Shown: positions 1 to 9,054 of the stretch, one piece after another
Position numbering within the stretch: position 1 is the stretch's first letter
Layout of the letters: each line of letters begins with the position of its first letter
Source: Euplotes cf. woodruffi 2 WChen-2021
Taxonomy: Eukaryota; Ciliophora; Spirotrichea; Euplotida; Euplotidae
Assembly (NCBI GenBank): GCA_021441665.1
Contig: JAGYYN010045509.1
Coordinates: forward strand, 1 to 22,794
Direction: 5' to 3'
DNA: 22,794 nucleotides
Position numbers and translations under genes: made by a program
The notes under the pieces: generated by a model
What the model saw: only the letters and a program-made list of their open reading frames with translations
Told to the model about the DNA's origin: nothing
Databases searched by the model: none

Positions 1-13
1 ACCCCAAAACCCC
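1..13. repeat. Telomeric repeat, C4A4 type (chromosome end)
   Basis: The first 13 bases read A-CCCC-AAAA-CCCC, one and a half units of the C4A4/G4T4 repeat that caps macronuclear chromosomes of Euplotes and other spirotrich ciliates. The C-rich strand reads 5' to 3' into the chromosome, the expected orientation at a left end. Native Euplotes ends are longer, so the repeat was probably trimmed in assembly. The adjoining sequence is AT-rich and a candidate start codon lies only 52 nt inside, as is normal for compact macronuclear chromosomes. Confidence 0.9.
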
Positions 14-65
14 ATATAATTATTATTCGGTTGTAATAAATTTAGAACAATAAAAATTATCAAAT

Positions 66-3000
66 ATGTTGCCATATGTAAGTATTTTCAATATTACAAA
101 AGCAATTTTTGCAAGAATACAATTCATAACCTCCTGAACTTTCGCTCAGTTCCCTTGAACCTTCACTTACTCATCTTCCTTCCTCAACTCTTCACACCTT
201 CCATATTACTAATCCTTTTAGCCAGAGGATAACTCCAAGGCATCATCTGTAGGAACCAATCCAGCACTTCGCGAAATCCAATCTGAAAGTTCCAAAACCC
301 CACAACCACCTAAATCGCAAGCAGAACCCGATGGTAACTTCACCCCGACCACTGCTCACCTGCTAACATTCGCGTAAGCTTACACTTTGTATTCAATTAC
401 CTTAGCCTCCAATTCCTCTGCTTTTTCTTAGTAAATAACCAATATAACCACGGTTAGGCATCAATACTAAAATTCATATTTACGCTATCACTAGAATCGC
501 AATAAGCTAAGTCTATAGAGAAGAGCCGAAGGTTGAAGAACACAGGGAAGGCGGCAAGACCCACCGCACTGATGCAGGCATCATACATAAAATCAAAAGT
601 AAAAAGATCAAAGTCAAGATTATCAAAAACACCGCTGATAATCAAGGTACCCAAACAATCACTAATTTCATGCTGTATTGACAATCTGCTTTTTACTTTA
701 ATCCTCTTGTTTTGTAATCGATGCTGATATATTTTTCAGCAGTCAATTTTAAATTGGTTAAAAATTAAATGTAATTGATTAACTAAATAATATATTGACT
801 TACAGCTGAGACTCCGAATAAGTCATCGAAAACTAATATGTCAAATAAATAAATCGAGTAAAGCTATAATTAACTCCAAACATAAAATTGAGTCATTTTG
901 GAATTCTCCGAAAGCCGGTGCCAAGAGTTCTAGTAAAAAGAGACCAAAAGGTGAGAGTTGATTCAACTATAGAAATATAGTTATTAGTATCGAATGATAA
1001 ATACGCAATAATCAGATTTGTTAATATTAAATAGATAAAGACCAGGACAAAGAGTCCCAGAGGTATAATATAATTTTTAAAGACGACGTTCTTTCAGACA
1101 GATATACCGATTATTTCTCTAATGATTCATTTGATAACAACTGCGATGATTCCAGAGTCTACGTTGAGGACACAAAGCTGAATCCGGACTCTCAGAACAT
1201 CTCGAAGTTATCGATCAACAATATTATCGAAAGTTCAACTGTGAAGAAAGCAAAACGCAAGGGACACTGAAAAGCAAACAGCAGCTGTATGAATAAAAAT
1301 AGCGTCAGCAAGGTTACTCCAATTCCTTCTGAGTTCACAAATAACTCGATCAGCGAGCATTCAAAGCTGCTGATTCAAAAAGGCGATGATGAAGGAAAGA
1401 AGTCGCCTGCAAAGCAGAAGTCCAGTAATAAATTAGTATTTTACTGTGCGAACACTCGATATTCATTAATCAAAGAAGTCGGTAAGGAAATGGGCTGGAG
1501 GCTTTCAACTGCCGACAATGATAACTGGGACATATAATGTGGAGCGATCTGTCGATTCCTCAAGACAGGTTAATAAAGATGAAGTAACTATCAAAAAATC
1601 AACCATTTTCCTGTAATGTTCCAAATATGAAGGAAGAACTTCCTTGCAAAAAACATTAAAAAGTGCGAGCGGCTGTTCCCCGGTGACTTCAAGTTCATAC
1701 CAATGACGTGGATTATTCCAAATGAATCGATCGAGCTGAAGAACTACTTCGAGAAGAAAAAGAACTTCTCGATGATTGTGAAGCCGGAGGCGTCATCGCA
1801 GGGCAAAGGCATTTTCATTACAAAAAAGCTCGATGATATTAGCTTAAATGAACATCACGTAGTACAGAAATACATGCGGTTTCCGTACCTTGTGGACGGG
1901 TTTAAATTCGACTTACGAATTTATGTCCTTGTGCTCAGCTGAGACCCGCTTAAAATATTCATTTACAAAGAAGGAATGGCGAGATTTGCAACTGAAAAAT
2001 ACGAGGCTAATAATGGATCCAATTACCAAAATGCTTTCATGCATTTGACTAACTACGCGATTAACAAATTTAACGAAAACTTTAAAATTTGAGATGACGC
2101 TAAGTCGGACTCAGGACATAAAAGAATGCAGTCAGTTGTATTCAACCGAATGAAAAATGAAGGAGTCGATGTTGAAAAACTTGAATCTCAGATTGAAGAT
2201 ATTATTGTCAAAACTATTATCTCCATCCAACCGGAATTAGTACACAATTATAGAACGTGTCAGCCAAGTGATTTTGAATCCTCAATGTGATTTGAAATCC
2301 TAGGGTTTGATATTTTTATTGATAAAAATGCAAAGCCGTGGCTGCTCGAAGTAAACCTCGCTCCAAGCTTTAACGAAGACTCTGCAGTAGATCGCGAGTT
2401 AAAATACAACATGCTGCTTGACTCTTTTAAGTAAGTAATTTACGAACTATTAGTAAATTAACTTTAGACTGATCGGAGTCTCTCACTCGGACAAAATGCG
2501 AAAGAAAAACAAGCTCAAAGAAGAAATCCAAAACAGGATGATGCAACGCGTTTCATTTAAAGAAAAAATGCGAAAGCACCAGCAAGAAATGATGATACTA
2601 AGACAGAAAAGACGTAGGTATGAAGATAAGCACATCGGCAATTACAAGCGCTCTTATCCTCACGATATTGAAGCCAAGCAAAAATGTTACGATAAGTTCC
2701 TGCAGGCATTAAAAGCTCCTGGCGGTGCTGCAGCGGCTAATAAAATAAATCAGAACGCAGCGAAGAAAGAGGAAAATCGCAAATAATAGCTATTCACAAC
2801 CGAAATATGAATTTGAAGTGGTTAAAGACAAAATCATCCACACTGCTGGTAACTTTTTACAAACTATATTTTATAGAAAAAGACGAGGGTGCTAGAAATG
2901 ATACCGATAGAGTGAATAAGCCTGAAGTCAAACGCACAACCTTCGCTCAAAATATTATGTACAGAAAACAGCTACGAGAGATCCAAAAAGACCATTTAAA

Positions 3001-4431
3001 GGCAATGGCGTTATCTAAAGTCAGAAGCTCGGAAAATAATAACGAAGACATAAGAAAAACACTTCGAAGTACATTTCTAATCCACGAATTAGAAGAAAAT
3101 CAAGCGACTTTAGTCTGTTCTCCAAGTTACGAGCAGATAATCAATCTGAGCTCAGTTCAGAGTAATAACCAAAGCACAGCTAAAAGACTGCCGCAGATAG
3201 ATAAGCGATATCCGAATGTTGAGTCGAAAGAAAGCAGGAGTACACTAAGCAAGCACCAGATATCCCCGATATACTTTGATGACTGTTTTGATCACGATGA
3301 GTGTATTAACGATATTGTAAAGCCTAAGTCAAATAATGATATAAACTACAATGATACAAATTCAAAATCAACTTGACTGCGGAGCAACCAGTCAAAGTTC
3401 GGAACTCATTCTATTAAGATTAGCAGTAAAATAGAGCTTAAGGATTTGAGTGACAAACGCAGTACAAATATTTCGGAAAGTATCCAACAAATGAAAGGCG
3501 ACTTCATCTCGAATGCTGAGATAAACTATAGGTACCTGAACCAAAATAAGAGTCCAAAGACGATCGAAGTCCACGATCAAGATCGAGTGCTGTCTTACGC
3601 ACATTGCAAAGCGCATATGTCTCCTGTCAAAATCCACGGAGTCAATATTAACAAAAGCAGCACGATGAAAAGAGCAAATAGAATATGTAATTCTCTAATC
3701 GCTGATCGTTTTTAGACGAAATCGACACCAAAAACTGCACGATTCCTGCTATATCAGTGACACGAAACGGTGTCGGATTCAAAAGCGTTGAAACTGCATC
3801 GAAGACGAATACAAATCAAAACGCAGCTTTGATGCCGAAGCAAAGTAAAAAATTGATAATATTTTATTAGAAGGCAAAATTATCAAAAATGATAGGGAAG
3901 TATTTCTTTCGCAAAAAGACATTGAAGCAATCAAGAGCCAAGAACGGATTGAAAATTTTCAAAATTTCTGTATTTATGGAAACAACAAAAGCAATGTAAG
4001 CTTACGAAGGTAATTATTTAGACTGAGATTGACGAGGTCGACAAGCACATGAACTTTTATCATAAGAAACAGTCCGCAGTCTTAAGTAAAGGTAAAGGGT
4101 TATTTATAAGCTAAAGTAGCAACAGTTGCTTCAAAGCTGAATGTACCAATAAAGAACGCAATAAATGCGAATTATATCACGAATGAAACCCCAACTCCAA
4201 ATGATATCGGCAGTATGTCCTATTTGCTAATGGTTTACAGTCACTTTTGCTGAATCATTTTACTTTATAGAGATAAGCGTGAAGGATACAACAAGAGTGG
4301 TAAATAAAAGACTTCCTAAACGATTTGGATGCAAAAACTCAGTGAATATATCTCCTAAATCTCCAGGTCCTCTATTGTACAAAGCGAACTCATATAAGTT
4401 GCAGTCGGTTCATTTTGGAAGTAATGATTAA
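66..4431 (+). CDS. Tubulin tyrosine ligase-like (TTLL) protein, probable tubulin polyglutamylase
   Basis: ATP-grasp ligase of the TTLL family, which adds amino acids (usually glutamate) to tubulin tails in cilia and basal bodies. The catalytic core lies at about 1431-2490. Motifs in order: NWDIMWSDLS; YQKINHFPVM followed by ICRKNFLAKNIKK; VKPEASSQGKGIFI (nucleotide-binding loop); QKYMRFPYLVDGFKFDLRIY; CDPLKIFIYKEGMARFATEKY ending at GSNYQNAFMHLTNYAINK; FEILGFDIFIDKNAKPW followed by LLEVNLAPSF (Mg/ATP site). A basic tail (RKKNKLKEEIQNRM) and a long low-complexity region follow. Reading requires TGA = Cys (e.g. 1940, 2092, 3374), shifts at 847, 1532, 1582 and 2781, and introns at 771-805, 951-1034, 2431-2467, 2849-2876, 3687-3715, 3845-3870, 3996-4021, 4092-4116 and 4213-4240 (the last could extend to 4270). 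All downstream phases agree to the TAA at 4429. The 5' part is less sure: ATG 66 with intron 78-221 and exon 222-373 (PEDNSKASSVG...) fits, but 374-505 is unresolved. The TTLL call is firm; the start is tentative. Confidence 0.85.
374..505 (+). other. Unresolved segment in the 5' part of the TTLL gene (probable intron sequence)
   Basis: The open frame from 222 (PEDNSKASSVG...) runs into TAA at 375. A GT at 374 opens a pyrimidine-rich tract with AG ends at 405, 430 and 457. Another frame then opens at 506 and leads through 533-646 (RPTALMQASYIKSKVKRSK), joining by intron 647-739 to the exon at 740-770. No single splice or shift solution stands out for 374-505, so exon boundaries here should be taken from RNA. 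Confidence 0.4.
847..852 (+). other. Candidate +1 frameshift site AAA-TAA (TTLL, N-terminal part)
   Basis: After the intron ending at 805 the frame reads ETPNKSSKTNMSNK, meets AAA-TAA, and continues one base later as KSSKAIINSKHKIESFW. Both sides are open and hydrophilic. Phases match the flanking introns at 771-805 and 951-1034. The region is not conserved, so support is frame consistency only. Confidence 0.65.
1532..1537 (+). other. Apparent +2 frameshift site ATA-TAA inside the TTLL core
   Basis: The frame reads DNDNWDI and hits TAA at 1535-1537. The conserved continuation MWSDLSIPQDRLIKMK starts at ATG 1537, two bases on from the expected codon position. No intron fits without deleting conserved residues. 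The stop and the AUG overlap (TAATG), so stop-restart coupling is a formal alternative to +2 shifting. Confidence 0.75.
1582..1587 (+). other. +1 frameshift site AAG-TAA in TTLL
   Basis: LIKMK reaches AAG-TAA. Skipping the T at 1585 gives NYQKINHFPVMFQICRK, the conserved TTLL QKINHFP block. The codon before the stop is AAG rather than the usual AAA. Confidence 0.85.
2781..2786 (+). other. +1 frameshift site AAA-TAA in TTLL (after the core)
   Basis: KKEENRK ends at AAA-TAA-TAG. A +1 shift opens NSYSQPKYEFEVVKDKIIHT, which joins through the 28-nt intron 2849-2876 to EKDEGARNDTDRVNKPEVK. The shift and the intron together connect two long open frames. Confidence 0.8.
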
Positions 4432-4776
4432 TTTAATCTTTTATAAAATTTCAATTTTCAGTATTCAATTATTTTTTGTTTTAGTCAGGTAAAATACAGA
4501 ATAAAAAATATATGAGTAAATATTGATTAAAATACTTTGTCAAAACTCAATATTTTATTATATCAAGAATATCAATATTATTTCTAACTAAATTTAAATT
4601 AAAAGAAATATTGCAATAAAAATCAACATCTTTATATGATTTTTAAAAAGTCAAAATTTTTTGCTTATTCCTTATATTTATTAAACTCCCATAATCACCT
4701 TAGTATTAAATCCAAATATAAAGTAAGTTTTAATTGAATAAATTAACTCATTCAAGTAGCAGTAATTCAAATGCAC
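4432..4776. other. AT-rich spacer between convergent genes
   Basis: The 345 bases between the TTLL stop and the stop of the minus-strand coiled-coil gene are strongly AT-rich with runs of A and T and no credible exon on either strand. It should hold both 3' UTRs. No RNA gene or repeat of note was seen. Confidence 0.7.
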
Positions 4777-5639
4777 TTACACATCAAAAATAGATCCGGT
4801 TCCATATTCAAGTGATTTACTAAGCGTTGACTGATTTCTGCTGATCCTATATTCTCAAAATTATCTCCGTTTTAAATCTCAATACTAATTTACTTCGAGT
4901 AATTATTGCGATGGCTAAATCTGCACTTGTCCAGCTGAACGAGTCTATTTAAGTTCTGCGTTTTCTAAATTCTAAGCTCAACAGCCTACCGGCCCGTATG
5001 TGGTTCGCTGCTACATGCATTCTGTGGAGCGCAGCGTTAGTTTCAAAAATCAATGCGCTTTTGAATTCTGAATAATTACCAAAAGAGGTACCTTTGAGCC
5101 TAAAATATTATCTAAGAGGATTACTGTTTTAAAATCACTGCCATTTCCGCTTTAAATTTTTGTTTGAGCTGCAGCTTAAACTCTTTTCACTTCTTTTTGA
5201 TATCTTTGAGTTCGAGTTCTTTCAGCGGCTGTTTTTGCTCTTGAACGGGCATGCTGTGAAGGGGGTTAGATTGAAAATACTTCAGGTCGATGTTCTCTCA
5301 AGTCTCGTAGATCATAAGCTTTTGACGAGCCGCTTGCAGCTCTGCTGTCAGCCTAAATGGATGCTACGCACAGCTTACGAGATCTTCATCTGCGACTCCC
5401 GCTGTAATACATTTTCGAGGGAGTTTGAAAGCTCAAGAACTAGCGCATTTGATCTAGATTTAAATATTTAATCACCGGTGGTCAAGTTACTTTTTAAGCT
5501 CGTTTTGCAGTGATTCGATCACTGACACCAAGTTTTTGTAGTTTTGAGCTTGCACAACTGAACTACATGATAGCTGAGAATCCGCAGGCGCTAGGGACGA
5601 GTTAGATCAATAATTACTCTCTACTTTTGGTGAATTCAT
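4777..5639 (-). CDS. Short coiled-coil protein, function unknown (~225 aa)
   Basis: Not recognised. Read on the minus strand from ATG at 5639-5637 (MNSPKVESNYCSNSS) to TAA at 4779-4777. Six short GT-AG introns keep phase: 5454-5490, 5353-5378, 5100-5124, 5068-5091, 4965-4989 and 4847-4893. The fourth is 24 nt with no stop, so it may be retained, adding 8 residues. One AAA-TAG +1 shift lies at 4950-4945. The arithmetic closes exactly at 225 aa. The middle is helical and charged: VIESLQNELKKSNALVLELSN, SLTAELQAARQKLMIYE and ELKDIKKKCKEFKLQLKQKF are typical coiled-coil stretches. The C-terminus (SKISRNQSTLSKSLEYGTG) is Ser-rich. TGA is used as Cys several times. Such proteins are often cytoskeletal or centrosomal, but nothing here proves that. 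Confidence 0.7.
4945..4950 (-). other. +1 frameshift site AAA-TAG (coiled-coil gene)
   Basis: On the minus strand RAENAELK reaches AAA-TAG; one base later the frame continues RLVQLDKCRFSHRNNYSK. It is one of two AAA-TAG candidates in the window, against AAA-TAA elsewhere. Confidence 0.7.
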
Positions 5640-6041
5640 ATTTAGATGAAGAAATATTTTCAAATTAATTAAAAATTTTATATGTAGTGTTCAAAATACT
5701 CGATATGATGGTGGAATTTGCATTAACTGTAATTTTATTTTGCGTTGCAATTTAAATTCTCAATAATATAATTTTTCAATAATCAAATATGATGAACTGT
5801 AAGTCGTGCTTATTATATTATTACTATAAAATCTTAACTTGAGCTTTTTTTAGTTTAAAATATCATCGTATATTGCTAAAAATAATATTTTTAATTAAAT
5901 TTCTAAAAATATCGCTTTGATAGAGTTAACTTTACTTTTGCGGTTATTTTAAAATTTTGCTGTTTATCAGATATATTCCGGTTTTAAGGTATATAACTCA
6001 AAACTCTCTGCCCTGTGAAGCTAATTTAAGTATCTAAAAAT
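5640..6041. other. Divergent intergenic region, putative bidirectional promoter
   Basis: These 402 bases separate the start codons of the minus-strand coiled-coil gene and the plus-strand gene at 6042. They are AT-rich, with no exon-like frame or RNA gene. Promoters for both genes must lie here, but no specific element can be named with confidence. Confidence 0.6.
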
Positions 6042-8879
6042 ATGTTATTTTCCTCTTCATCACCTTATCTAAGTGCAAATCTAGTAATGAGCATTGATAC
6101 ATCCGAAGACGAGTCAGTCCAACCGCCTTCGCCGCAAAAGCTAAATGAAAAAGCAAGAATATCACGGATGCTAATGGTCAACGACGCAGGAGACTTCACC
6201 GACTCAGAAGTAATCGAGGCTCCGTCTCTCGAAGAAGCCCTGATCGACCTGTACCTCGCGATTAAAATCCGTCGTGAAGAAGATGAAGTCGACGACAGCC
6301 TGATTAAAGATGAGAAAGAGCATTTGAGAGACGTCGACTCCTTCGTGATCCTCGAGTACATTCGAAACTCTTTCGAAATACTTGCCAATATGAAGAACGA
6401 CGAGTTTAACACGCAAAAGGAAACAGGCAAAGACAATGCGAAAGGCAGCAATGAACAGTCTGCAAGGACTGGCATTGACACTCAGATCTGCAGCGAACCT
6501 GAAAACAACGACTATGAATAAAAATGCTTCAAAAGCTTGAAGCTGACGTAAGACAACACATTAGAATAGAACAGCAGCTGAAGTTACATATTGAAAGCAT
6601 TCAGGAGAAAATGGAGGAAGACGAAAAGCAACTTGAAAAATACCAGGCTGAAAGAGTATGCTTACACTAACAACTTTATCTTGTTATTTTATCTTTACAT
6701 TGCTATAAATCCTCTAGGACTCTCAAAAAGAGCGATATAAGCGAGAAATGACTCGAATGGATGAGATCCTCACAATTCGCGAAAAAGAAATCAAAAATCT
6801 TGAGAAAAAGGTCGAACTACTTAACGATGCATTAGCATCAAAGGACTTGATGCTCAGGGATGTCTCGCATAAGCTCGAACTTGTACAAGAGAAAATGGAG
6901 AGGCTGGAGCTACACCAGAAACAAGAAAGAAGAATGCTTACTAAATTACCCGGCAAGCTGCCAGAAGAGCCGAGGATTTATTCAAAAAGCAACGAGAGAA
7001 AAGATAAAAACGGTACGATTTAATGTGGTAATCAGTCCTTTAGAGTATCCAAATAATCTTGACTCAAAAATAACAAATAGTACGATCTCTCAGTCGACTC
7101 TGCCTAAAAAGCCAGTGTCTCGAATGTATTCAAGCCTGTACAGCTCTAGTCAGATCAAGCCAAAAGGAGGAAATGCGACTAATATGAAAGACTACGAAAA
7201 GCTATACAAAGACTTTCTCAGGAGCAAAAGAACCGAGCATACCGCGAGTTCAATCGAAGAACACTGAAATCAAAACATCGGCAATCTGACACAAAACCGA
7301 GCCAATAATGCAAGTAACTCAAAATCGACTGATGTAAGAAGCGATTCTGTGACGAAGTGCAAGAAAAAGAAGAAGGGTAAAGATTCTGAAAGAAAGTGAT
7401 CTCATAAAAACAGCACGATCCGCAATGAAAATGGTAAACTAATAATATTCATTTCATAGAGCAAAGCAAATCGAAAGATACGAAAATTGATAATGGTATG
7501 CAAGTGTTAATAATCTGCTTTTTATCAAATTCATCATAAATAATCCTTAAAGACCCAAATGTAAACAAAGGCTATAGGTAAGGCTTCTTTTCGAAGTATA
7601 CGGCAGAGCAAAGACATGTCTGGACACCACAGAACTTATGATGACCAAAATAAAGAAAATGCTTGCTTCAATCAACGAGCAATCTTCAGTAAAATACAAG
7701 AAGGGTACGCCTCGGCTGCTTAATCGTAATAGAAAGCTAAATGCAAATAAAAAGTACTCTGTTCTTCATAAAGACGACGAATACTGCGATGATGAGGAGT
7801 TCGAGTCAGAAACCCCAGAAGCCAGCAATGAACATCAAGATGCCGATATTGATATTAACGACATGGATCTGAGAATGCTAAATGTCAATAGAATGAAGAA
7901 TGTCAACAGGACGAACACAGACAAATATAATTTGAATGATGCCAATTGAGACGATCAACGAGATATTACCGCATTCTATCGGTCCAAATCTCAGAATATT
8001 AATAAACCTACAGAAAAAGATAGGAAAATAAAATCACGAGTGTCCTCACCTGCTGACGGGTCGAACTCAACAGTCAGAGGACCAGTTGCAATACCGACAA
8101 CGCTGCAAGCAGATATGGGAGTCAAAAATATCTCGCATCAAAATAATGATGGAAGGGCTTGATATTCAACAATTAAAAAGTGTAAGAAAAGCGTACAGAA
8201 AACTTTCTTAAAAGGCTCATCTGTTGAGAAACATAAAGACATTCATCAGTAAGTTATTTTAAATTTTTATTCTGCAAATATTTGTAATAACTTTTTAATA
8301 GAACTTCAAGAGCGAATGCAAAACTCAACACGAGGTCCGGAAAATGTGAATCACCTCAGTGTGATTCACAAATTTTTGAAAATCAGCTCGACAAATACGC
8401 ATCTTGAATAGGAACGGACAAAAAGAGCGAAATAGCTAATATGTTATCTTGCACAAAAGTTATTAATCGTAATTGTGAGTCACGGACTTCGAGTAGTATA
8501 AACAACATGGGTTCAATCAGAAATAGAAACACTTCAGGAATAGTCAATTTAATGGCGACGTCAGGTACTCATAATTTAGAAAGCAGTATTGTAAAGCTTA
8601 AAAGTTCAACGCTAAACGGATCAGCATCGACAAGTATCCTTCGAAACAACCATAGCATAGTGAACATCAGGAATTCGTATAAAGAAAAGCCAAATAAGTA
8701 CCTTTCAGTATCGAAGATTAGCAAGAAAGCACATCCAAACGAAAAGGTACTTCATACGAAGACTGTGTCCATCACAAAGGAAGCCATCTCGATTGATAGA
8801 TAAATCAAAGGCAGATGTTGTAAAGACTGAACATAAACTTAATATAATCTCTATTGAAGAGTCGAATTCAATACATTAA
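6042..8879 (+). CDS. Unrecognised ~858-aa protein: acidic N-terminus, coiled coil, long low-complexity tail
   Basis: No family recognised. Starts MLFSSSSPYLSANLVMSIDTS. An acidic, helical N-terminal domain (about residues 1-159, with SLEEALIDLYLAIKIRREED) is followed after an apparent +2 shift at 6516-6521 by a coiled coil (QQLKLHIESIQEKMEEDEK; EIKNLEKKVELLNDALASK). A Ser/Asn/Lys-rich tail runs to TAA 8877-8879. Introns: 6656-6717, 7013-7043, 7434-7459, 7496-7552, 7705-7732 and 8249-8301, all GT-AG and phase-consistent. A +1 shift AGG-TAA at 7576 (or a 19-nt intron) and AGA-TAA at 8798 are also needed; total length divides exactly. TGA = Cys at 7265, 7947 and others. A block near 7177-7260 (YEKLYKDFLRSKRTEH) is the least repetitive part of the tail. 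The layout is like scaffold or cytoskeletal proteins, but function is unknown. Confidence 0.65.
6516..6521 (+). other. Apparent +2 frameshift site GAA-TAA
   Basis: The 159-codon frame from 6042 ends PENNDYE-TAA. The next helical frame (KMLQKLEADVRQHIRIEQQL) is reached by +2 and has an ATG at 6524. No GT-AG intron bridges the frames. Alternatives are two genes or stop-restart translation. Confidence 0.5.
7576..7581 (+). other. AGG-TAA: +1 frameshift or 19-nt intron
   Basis: NKGY is followed by AGG-TAA. A +1 shift gives RKASFRSIRQSKDMSGHH. Removing a GT-AG stretch of 19 nt starting at 7578 rejoins the same frame as SIRQSKDMSGHH. Both solutions agree downstream; 19 nt would be very short even for Euplotes. 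Confidence 0.55.
8798..8803 (+). other. Candidate +1 frameshift AGA-TAA near the 3' end
   Basis: EAISIDR reaches AGA-TAA; a +1 shift adds about 25 residues (KSKADVVKTEHKLNIISIEE...) before TAA at 8877. If there is no shift, the gene ends here at 8803. Confidence 0.55.
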
Positions 8880-9054
8880 AGAGAGAATTAGACACAACAG
8901 TATAAACTTAATAGTTCAAATAAATTCCGATATTTAATTTTACCTTTTTATCTGTATTTAGATATAATTACAAAGGCCTAAATATTGCAACATCACCACG
9001 AGTGTGCAATCCTCATAAATTCAACATAAATAATTGATTAATATCAAATTTAAA

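Noticed and set aside
14-40. Subtelomeric Euplotes chromosome breakage motif (TTGAA-type)
   Set aside because: TTGTAA occurs near 31 but does not match the motif or its complement exactly, and species differ; not supportable.
5160-5471. 103-codon plus-strand ORF in the first convergent region
   Set aside because: Antisense of the minus-strand coiled-coil gene, whose introns and frames are phase-consistent.
6065-6481. 138-codon minus-strand ORF opposite the gene at 6042
   Set aside because: Composition is that of an antisense shadow, and the plus-strand frame connects to downstream exons.
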